From: Lepas anatifera
Taxonomy: Eukaryota; Arthropoda; Thecostraca; Lepadidae
DNA length: 64,000 nucleotides
Assembly: GCA_034440635.1 (NCBI GenBank)
Contig: JAOTON010001129.1
Location: 558,001 to 622,000 of the forward strand
Direction: 5' to 3'
Shown in pieces: positions 56,962 to 64,000 of the stretch; the first letter of the stretch is position 1, and every line of letters starts with the position of its first letter. Made by a program: the position numbers and the translations under genes. The notes beneath the pieces were generated by a model that made no database searches, was not told the origin of the DNA, and saw nothing but the letters and a program-made list of their open reading frames with translations.

Positions 56962-57987
56962 CCCGCGCCCCACCGGGGTCCAGCGCCACCTTCGCCCCAC
57001 CGGGGGGCCATCGATGGCCCCCCCTCTAACTCCGAAAATTTGGGCGTTAGCGCAAATCTGCAAAGTGCAATAGAAAGCTCGCGTGAATTCAGTAAGAAAT
57101 TACTTCGCATGTTTTAGTGCTCAGGTCAATGGTTTGACCTCCAGAGGTCAAATTAGGTCAAGATCGGCTATTTTCACTCAAATATGCAATGATTAAGCAA
57201 ACTGGGCATAACTCTTATGTCATTAGAGCTATTGAGGCCTGGTAAAGTACATTTGATAGCAAATTGCCAGTACTTTTTCCGCTATGTGGAACGTAAAGAC
57301 CTCCCGCCAGTGGTTTGACCGCCAGAGGTCACCTCGTGACCTAATATGACCTGAGGTCACGAAAGGTCAAAAAGTGACCTTGCCGTATATCAAATGAAAG
57401 CCAGTGACAAGACAAACACGATGGTCTTTGTTTCACCGCTCTAGCTCAATTAGGTCAAAAGTTATTGTCAAAATACTGTTTGTGACCTCTGGTGACCTTG
57501 GATAACCTTGGAAAAGTCAAAGGGCAAATATGACCCCTGGGATCCGTGAAAGGGTGTCCAAAAACGCTGTTCTGAGCAGTCTGAGTATTTGCAATCATTT
57601 TTGTGGCTTTTATATCATGAAATAGCTTTTCCCCATGCTTTTCCAATGGGAGAGGTCGCCTCGTGACCTGACCTCAGGGCACGAAATCGAAAAATCCCGG
57701 ATATACACCTTGTAGACCCTGGAGGGGTCATGAAGTGTATGAAGTTTCAAATCGATCGACTTTGAAATGTAGCTCTTACAGAGCTCTAAAGGTGAAGTGA
57801 GGTGACCTTGGTTGACCTCGTCTGGTGACCTGACCTTGGGTGACCCGGGGTAAAAAATTTCAGGGATGATGGGAAAATGATGCAGTGAGAGGTAGAGCCC
57901 TCAACCGCGGTGCTGCGCCTCGTCGTTTTTCTGCTATCCCGGAAAAACCTTAGGGGGGCCATCGATGGCCCCCCGGTGGGGCGAGGG
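56962..57987 (+). mobile_element. TTAA-flanked MITE family B, copy B4
   Basis: TTAA at 56,958-56,961 and 57,988-57,991; 1,026 bp. The left end CCCGCGCCCCACCGGGG has linker GCGCCACCTTCGC, second core and palindrome GGGGGCCATCGATGGCCCCC. The right end is GGGGGGCCATCGATGGCCCC then CGGTGGGGCGAGGG. This is the cleanest family B copy. The body is half-site-rich and non-coding. Confidence 0.9.
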
Positions 57988-57991
57988 TTAA

Positions 57992-59324
57992 TCAAATTTA
58001 GACGCGTTACTGTTAAAAACATGTTTATCAATTTTTGTGTTATTCAATGTTATTCCAGATTATAGATGCTGCCCAGGACTGCCAAGTTTCTTTCGGCGGA
58101 AAAGGTCAAACCTAGTTAGAAAAAGGGCCAAAGAGGGCCAAAATTTTATTTTCACCAAAATAGCCAAACAATTACCACAAAAGCTAGATTTGAGGTTAAA
58201 ACAACCCCGATGTAAGGTAAGATGTATGCTGCTGGAGAGACAGCTGAGAAAGTTGCAGTGATCGTAATTGTTTCATGTGTGATTTTATGCGCGATTTTAT
58301 TCTGTATGCATGATTTTATTTGTTTTTTTTATCCCCAGTTTTTATCTTATCTTAAGCGTTGCCTTCTTTTTGACTGACGCGGAAACACGAAAAGCCACCC
58401 TATTGTTTTTACCTTGTGTGGATTGTTTCTTAATATACTAAACTGAACTGAACTGAACTAGCAGTAATCATAAGCCCACAGAAAAACGACTTGTATCAAT
58501 GTTAAAACTAATTGTTGACAGTTTGATATTGACTTGACGCAATATTTTTTAACAAAGTTCTCGCCCTCCCTCCCTCCCACCATCATACCAGTTTTTCTGC
58601 TGCCCTGATGCTTTTTCGGTGTCAAAATATCGTATTCAAGAGCGGAAGAGGCAAAAAGAAGCCATATTTATACAAGAGACAAACCAGAAATAGCTTAGGT
58701 ACCAGCTGCTAGACAAATGAAAAGTATAGACTATGACTTGAAAAGTATCAGCGTCCCTGGCCACCGATATATGCTCAGCATGTGCCGGACGCTTTGATCA
58801 CTCACGTAGAATTCAGCCTTGCATGGTCTGTAAACGACAAATGAAGTCACGCCTTTTGCTTAATGTTTCGACATCCCTGTTGAAGTTTCGAAACTCACTT
58901 CGAAGCTCACTGCAGTGTCCGTCCCTTTCTTTTCGGCACAGAGGCTGTGTGTCAAAATACGCTCCTATGCCGTAGTGACCCTGCCGACAGCGATGTTGCA
59001 GGATCAGAACCCACTGCTGGACTGATGTTCAAGGGATTGTGGCACCTTTATAACGTGATTTTAATTGAGATAGCCAAGTTGTAAGGCATGCCGGAAAAAC
59101 CGGTACTCTATATCATTTGTCTTGAAACTCGAAATTTCGTGGAGAAAAACTAAAAACCTACCTAAAATGTACCCCAAATCTATCCCAGCCAGGCGGCCAC
59201 AGTTGTCAGCTGCCACATTCCATTTAAAGGGAATGTTACATCTTGCTTGAATCCAGAAATTTAGTGAAAATAGGGATCTTTTAGCCGAAAATCATGAAAA
59301 CGTGCATGATTTCTCTGAAAAATG
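57992..59324. other. No gene recognised
   Basis: The first ~40 bp match the right flank of the piggyBac-like element at 24,838. The remainder is AT-rich, with an imperfect ACTGAACTGAACTGAACT repeat at 58,440. Confidence 0.4.
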
Positions 59325-59326
59325 TA

Positions 59327-60267
59327 GGGGGAGAGGTTGGTAAGACGGGCATAGTTGTGTATGAGACTGTGTGCCTCACTCACTTTTCATATAACGGTGA
59401 TGAGATTTCGCCTGTAGCTTTAGCAAACATTTATTTGTCCCTGCGCTTAAACATACTAGGATCCGTGCCTATTCCTTTGAGCAGTAACGTTTACCGTAGA
59501 ATGCTGCAAAAGTCCGTCTTACCCCAACAGGTAGGGTAAGACGGGCTTTTGAAAATAGCTCATCATATGCTAGAAACTTTGGACAAAAACCATACCATAT
59601 GGAGCAAAAATGACGTCTGAAACATTTTGCTAAGCATTGTTTCGATAACACAGCCGGCAGACAATTATTTTGCGGAAATTCCATAAGATGATAATTTTCA
59701 GTGGATTTAAACAATCAATAATCTACAGCTTATAATCCGGTTTGCAGGACCTTCTGGGACCGATTCGTTTTAATCATGTAAAAACAGCAGCGATAAATAT
59801 TATATACTTCATGGTAATATAATATTTCCTTTCGTGCCCGCCTTGTCCCATATCAATATCCTAGACAATTTCATTGTTGGCGATCCTCATGCAAGGGTAA
59901 ATATAAAACTTCAATCACCTAATGCATGTTAATGCTCTCCCCTGACAGATTTTGTATATTTTACTTTCAGAATATGACCAGACACTGACAGAAAGCTACA
60001 CACAAAACTACTAACAATGATAGATGGAGTCATAAATATTGTTTTTCCAAAATTTTGGAAAAACAATAAAGGTTAAGAATTCGTTTTTTTGGCTCATGAT
60101 CATGAGCCAAAAAACGAATAAGTGTGTGTTTGGGTGTTTTGGGTGCAATGATCAGGCACCCAAACACACACACTTACGCAAGTAATGGGATATCTATACC
60201 ATTGCTGGTTTAGTCCACAGAGCCGTGCCCGTCTTACCTACCATGCCCGTCTTACCACCCTCTCCCC
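59327..60267. mobile_element. TIR element with GGTAAGA-type ends (941 bp), TA flanks
   Basis: The ends GGGGGAGAGGTTGGTAAGAC and GTCTTACCACCCTCTCCCC are inverted repeats flanked by TA. The motif recurs inside as a hairpin (GTCTTACCCC ... GGTAAGACGGGC) at 59,515-59,550 and as a second GTCTTACCTACC near the right end. It is clearly related to the element at 31,139. It has no transposase. Confidence 0.7.
60037..60172. other. Three consecutive hairpin-forming palindromes
   Basis: In 136 bp there are three: TTTTTCCAAAATTTTGGAAAA-like (60,037-60,067), a GGCTCATGATCATGAGCC core with T/A arms (60,078-60,118), and GTGTGTGTTTGGGTG facing CACCCAAACACACAC (60,122-60,172). Confidence 0.85.
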
Positions 60268-60269
60268 TA

Positions 60270-60600
60270 CAATGATCTCAATATTTGATTTTTCAAATGC
60301 TCTTCTAGGGTGAAAAACCTCTACTTGTGGATGACGTAATGATCTGGCAACTACTACCATATTAAATAGGCTTCAAGGGCTCCAATTGGCTGACTACTCA
60401 CCGTGACGTCAGCCCTGTCGTCACACCAACAGCTTACAACTGTGGCCGCCTGGCTGGGGTAGCTTTGGGGCACATTTCAGGGAGGTTTTTAGCTTTTCTC
60501 TACGAAAGTTTGAGTTTCAAGACAAATTATGATGATAATGTTATAAAAAATTAACCGGCAGTCGCTCATAGTATAATGAAATTGAAAATGCCAAATAGTA
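60270..60600. other. No gene recognised
   Basis: A mixed interval with nothing identifiable. ACCTTTATAACGTGATT-like sequence near 59,050 and the tail GGCGGCCACAGTTGT here and at 59,190 hint at an inverted pair, not pursued. Confidence 0.3.
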
Positions 60601-60604
60601 TATT

Positions 60605-60632
60605 GATATTTCGACGGCGTGTCTTCTTCAGG
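60605..60632 (-). ncRNA. Hammerhead-ribozyme-like core downstream of Penelope fragment
   Basis: On the minus strand CTGAAGA and GTCGAAA frame a short GAC/GTC helix, matching the CUGANGA...GAAA core of hammerhead ribozymes known from Penelope-like elements. Stems I and III are not convincing by eye. It lies ~290 bp downstream of the Penelope coding on the same strand, the expected place. Confidence 0.35.
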
Positions 60633-60920
60633 AGCAAGTTTCGAATTTGAAATTTATTGATAGCAATGATTTTTAAATTCAATTTGAATTTAGGGCAAAC
60701 AGCAAGCAGGTACACGTGAAAACAATGTTTAACATCTCGCAAAGGATACAGTGTGATGAGTTACCTAAAAAAGAGACATTTAAAAACTACAGGATACAGA
60801 AACTAAACACACATAAAAGCACAGTATGCAACAAAACTATGGATGTAACAGTGAGTAAAAACAATTTTCAGCGATGGATGTGTGGTGGTGTGGCGAGTGT
60901 TTATGCGTGGTGGTTTGGTC

Positions 60921-61255
60921 TCAAGTGGTATAAGTGTATGTGTATGGTACTGGTTGTAGGAGGCGCCATGAGGAGAATTGCTTATTTATTTGTGGTCTGT
61001 GATTTCGGATTTCTATTGATTCTTTAATTTTGCATTCTGCCGAGTCTTTACAAACATGAATAATTTTTATTGCGAAGTCCTTGTCTGTGATGCGTGTAGT
61101 GGGGTGATTTAATATGGTGTGGTCTCCTAGATACTTACCCTTTTCTTTTCTCCTTGCGTGTCCTAAATGTTCCATGAAGCGGGTACGGATTTGGCGAGTT
61201 GTTTCCCCTATATAAAACATGTTGCAAAGTAGGCATGTGATAAGGTATACTGTAT
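60921..61255 (-). pseudogene. Penelope-like GIY-YIG endonuclease domain
   Basis: The minus-strand frame contains MFYIGETTRQIRTRFMEHL, the YIG-ET...R...H signature of the Penelope-like GIY-YIG endonuclease. It continues through a Lys-rich stretch to KESIEIRNHRPQINKQ. Just upstream a TAA interrupts the reading between the zinc-linker Cys region (HSTCSTC) and ITCLLCN. The domain itself is open, but it is separated from RT coding by this stop and a frameshift. Confidence 0.75.
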
Positions 61256-61660
61256 TTTAGATGTGGCACCTTCCCTGTAACCCGGCGTCGCATGTGCTGC
61301 ATGTGCTGTGTCCTTTAGGGCATTTTGGTGGGTTTAGTGATGATCTTATGAGGATGTTTGAGTGTTTCACCACTCTTCCAGGCTATCGTAATGTCTAGGT
61401 CTGTGGATCTGGCTGCGGTGGTGATCTTGTGCGTGAGCTGCTCATCAATGTATGGGAGAGAGATGTAAGTTGTGTTCCTGTTCTTGTTCTTGGGACGTGG
61501 TTGGCATGGTTTATATTTGGCAGAGTTTTGTATGTTGTTGATGAGTTGGGCTGGGTATCCGTTCGACATAAATAGTTCCATGATTTTTTCTAGGCCACGG
61601 TTTTTTGCAGGTAGGTCTGATCCCAGCCGGATGGCTCTAAGTGACTGTGAGTGTATAATA
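61256..61660 (-). pseudogene. Penelope-like RT thumb and linker fragment
   Basis: The minus strand reads SQSLRAIRLGSDLPAKNRG, then NGYPAQLI and ISLPYIDEQLTHKI. These are typical of the region after the RT palm in Penelope-like elements. The frame shifts near 61,330 before the Cys-rich linker. The upstream RT is cut at ~61,660 by the TAGGGTGTCCC element, so the element is 5'-truncated or disrupted. Confidence 0.65.
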
Positions 61661-62150
61661 GGGTGTCCCAAAATACCACTTTTTCGTCTGTGCAAGCTTG
61701 CCGGTTGACACCGCATTCTCCTTTGAGTTAATAATGAGCATGCAAAATTTGGATTCGATCCTTTGAGGTTTGGTCCCCCCGCCCCCACAAAACTGGTGAA
61801 AATCGAAAATCGTTGAATCGGCTCGAAAATGGGTTCATTCGAAAGCTTATGACAAAGGAAAACATATTTCCCTCATAAAAATTGATGTAAAACCACTTCT
61901 TCATCGTTTTAGAGAGCTAAGAAGTTCCGAATTGTGGTATCACTGGCCAGAGGCGGATCTAATAAAAATTTTTTTGGTGGTAACATGAGCAAAATGGGAA
62001 AACAGTGTCTTGTTTTCAAGAAAATAGACCACAATTGGCCAAAGCGAGTAGAGTTTATCCCTTTTAAGGGGATGGCTGGATTGGTTTTCCTTGCATCCGC
62101 CACTGGTATGGACATGACAAATTATATATTTTACTTCGCCTGATTTCGGG

Positions 62151-62919
62151 AAACAAAGCCATTTGCTGCATCACTACGGATATAAGTGCATGGTACCATT
62201 GCGACCGTTAGAATGAATATTCCATGTTTTCGTTCCTTTACAGAGTTGTCGTGTCATGACTAATTTGCATTTAATGTTGAAGCAGTCTACCTGAAGCAAA
62301 TTGTACGATGCCTTCAGCATACTCGAAGAAAAGATCAAGAAGGGAGAAGTCAGCGACGGAAAAAAACATGCGGACGGACCTCTGAAGTAGTCCAGGCATC
62401 AATTGAAACGATGAGATGACCTTGTTGGTAAATCCCTTCAGCTGCCTGCCAATCAGCTACCGACCAAGCGTAAAATCCTCCAAAGGTACCGAGCCCTCCG
62501 CATACAAGAGCCTAGTGCAACGAAGCACTAACTAGCTGGATAGATCGCTTTAGAGGTCCAGGCGATATAAGTCACCGTTCGAGTGCCCTGCAATACTGTT
62601 TACAGCAGCTGTAAAAATGTGTCATGCATACGCTAGGCGTGTGGTTAAAGTAATACTGAAATCTGAATCGAGAAACACTTCCATTTCAGCGCCAGCTCTA
62701 TTAATTTCATCGCCAGCTCATGGCAGTCGGTTATTATTTTTATGGTAACAGTGAGAAAGTCTTAAGGAACCTGCAAATGATCATGAGGTCTAACAACAAT
62801 CCTTCTTCGCAAGAGGACTTCAGTTTCTTCATGAATCAACACCAGGTGCCTAATCTTAGAATTAGATAAAATATTTTCTGCTCACGCTGTTCTTTGTTGT
62901 TGTTTTTCTGGCGATACTC
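62151..62919. other. Interior of TIR element, no intact coding
   Basis: A short coding-like KKRSRREKSATEKNM stretch occurs near 62,325. No sustained frame is present. Confidence 0.3.
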
Positions 62920-63560
62920 TTCGACAAGCTCTCCATGGTTCCCGCCGAGCACCTTCAAGTCAAGCAGATTGCAGAGCTAATCGCCCTCTTTCATGACCCA
63001 TACTTCTTGCAGGCCCCACTGACTGCGGGATTTCCACGGCTTGACCTCAGGCTGTTCCAGGACATGAAGACCTATTCAGGGCAGCTACCAAGTGCTGCGA
63101 AAGCCACATAGTGCTCTATCATGCGTCAACTCTGGCATCTCACGGGGGAAAACGCCGTCCTCTGGTTGTTTGGTGAGGGTGTGTCAACAGATGAAAATGC
63201 AGAGGTAGCAGCTGCACTCCCTGACAGTCACATAGCCAGGAACATTGGCACAGGGAAAGCCGATGTTGTCAGGAGCAGATAAGTTGAGGCTCTGTGACTT
63301 CGTCCGACCGCACTCCTGGCTGGCATTCAGGTGGATGAACGTCAGCAACCAGTGCTTACCACCCAGGAATCGGCGAGTGATACATACTTCATCTGTATGA
63401 ACGCTTTCATGGAAAATCTAGCAGTCACAAACGAAACGATCGGTGAAAATACATCATGGACTACACCGACGTTGCCCGTGAAGGTGACATGAGGGCTCGG
63501 AACTGACAGTAGCCTGCGCACACCGTCTCCAAGCGCCGAATCTCGAAAAAGAGCTGGATG
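62920..63560 (+). pseudogene. Unknown transposon-associated protein, degraded
   Basis: A coding trace reads ...LIALFHDPYFLQAPLTAGF and PRLDLRLFQDMKTYSGQL, meets a TAG at 63,107-63,109, resumes with IMRQLWHLTGENAVLWLFGE, then meets TAA and TGA. A later YFICMNAFMENLAVTNETI continues the same pattern. The pattern (P)YFL...PRLD......R.LWYLTEE.V..LFDE resembles an uncharacterised protein family often found in repeat-rich invertebrate genomes. I cannot name its function. It lies between the long inverted repeats and so may be cargo or a decayed transposase-associated gene. Confidence 0.5.
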
Positions 63561-64000
63561 GCGTGCACGTGTAAAAATATTAATATAGAACTAGAAGGAG
63601 CAGTCTAACAACATTTTGTCTGAGAACAAGTTTTCTTTCCCATTCATGGGCTTCCGAATAAACACATTAAAGCCATTGGCTTGATGATATGGTGTGTCGT
63701 TTTGACTGCACCAATCGGTTGCGAAAAAAATGAAACAATCATATTTGTGCAATGAACGCCCACTTTCCATGCCATTCACAGTCCCAGGGAAAAGCAATCT
63801 AGCTATGCCCTTGAAAGCGGTTAAATTGTACAGACTGTGATGATTCTGGTCCATTTTCTTGAAAAAAACAATAATTTTCCCCACATTTCCCGCGATACCC
63901 CCAAAAATTTTATAAGATCCGCTTCTGGCCAGTGATCTCACAATTCGAAACTTCTTAGCTCCACAAAAGCATCAAGAAGTGGTTTTACATCAATTACATC

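Larger units (their letters stand above)
61662..64000. mobile_element. Large TIR element with long inverted repeats, right end outside window
   Basis: TAGGGTGTCCCAAAA interrupts the Penelope sequence at 61,662. Segment 61,875-62,150 (TTGATGTAAAACCACTTCTT, CACTGGCCAGAGGCGGATCT) recurs inverted at 63,735-64,000, so long inverted repeats enclose at least 1.6 kb. The right terminus lies beyond the window. The interior contains a degenerate coding fragment. Confidence 0.65.

Overview
The window is repeat-dominated animal nuclear DNA. Introns with GT/AG borders, P-element-type and jockey-type coding, Penelope-like, hAT-like and TTAA-targeting elements, tRNA-derived SINEs and long (CA)n/(TA)n tracts all indicate a metazoan. 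The mixture fits an arthropod best, but nothing here names a species. No intact ordinary host gene is visible. The best host candidates are two isolated exon-like pieces (46,847-46,979 plus and 25,507-25,676 minus).

Layout. 0.08-3.1 kb: three exons of a P-element/THAP9-type transposase, with its 5' part outside the window. 3.2-13.4 kb: a reverse-transcriptase scrap, then two head-to-tail copies of a 4-6 kb repeat. Each copy carries a hAT-type MITE with an 8-bp target duplication, a MITE next to a 50-bp satellite, and ~135-bp repeats. 13.4-15.1 kb: minus-strand ORF1 of a jockey-like LINE. 15.4-19.6 kb: diverged copies of the same repeat, a tRNA-like SINE head, and a 25/26-bp minisatellite. 19.7-22.6 kb: a 1.3-kb-armed inverted repeat with the same broken coding fragment in both arms. 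22.6-24.8 kb: a TTAA-flanked piggyBac-like element. 26.4-27.8 kb: a hAT-like element carrying Penelope-like GIY-YIG fragments. 30.4-33.6 kb: microsatellites and a 2.5-kb TIR element. 34.4-39.2 kb: a complete but inactivated Ty3/gypsy LTR retrotransposon inserted in a (TA)n tract, itself hit by a SINE. 39.4-58.0 kb: many short TTAA-flanked elements (families A, B, E), interleaved with degenerate GGTCTC-type arrays. 59.3-60.3 kb: a second GGTAAGA-type TIR element. 60.6-61.7 kb: a Penelope-like fragment. 61.7 kb to the end: the start of a large element with long inverted repeats around an unknown pseudogene.

The most unusual content is the set of ~0.8-1.0 kb TTAA-flanked elements. Families A, B and E (and perhaps F) share body sequence and end architecture: terminal core, linker, core again, then a palindrome, on one end. 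Each family has its own core sequence. They nest inside one another exactly at TTAA, one has a recognisable paralogous empty site, and they are packed with AGGTCA/TGACCT half-sites. They look like a non-autonomous transposon superfamily with exchanged terminal cassettes.

All calls come from reading the sequence and from family knowledge. No database search was run.
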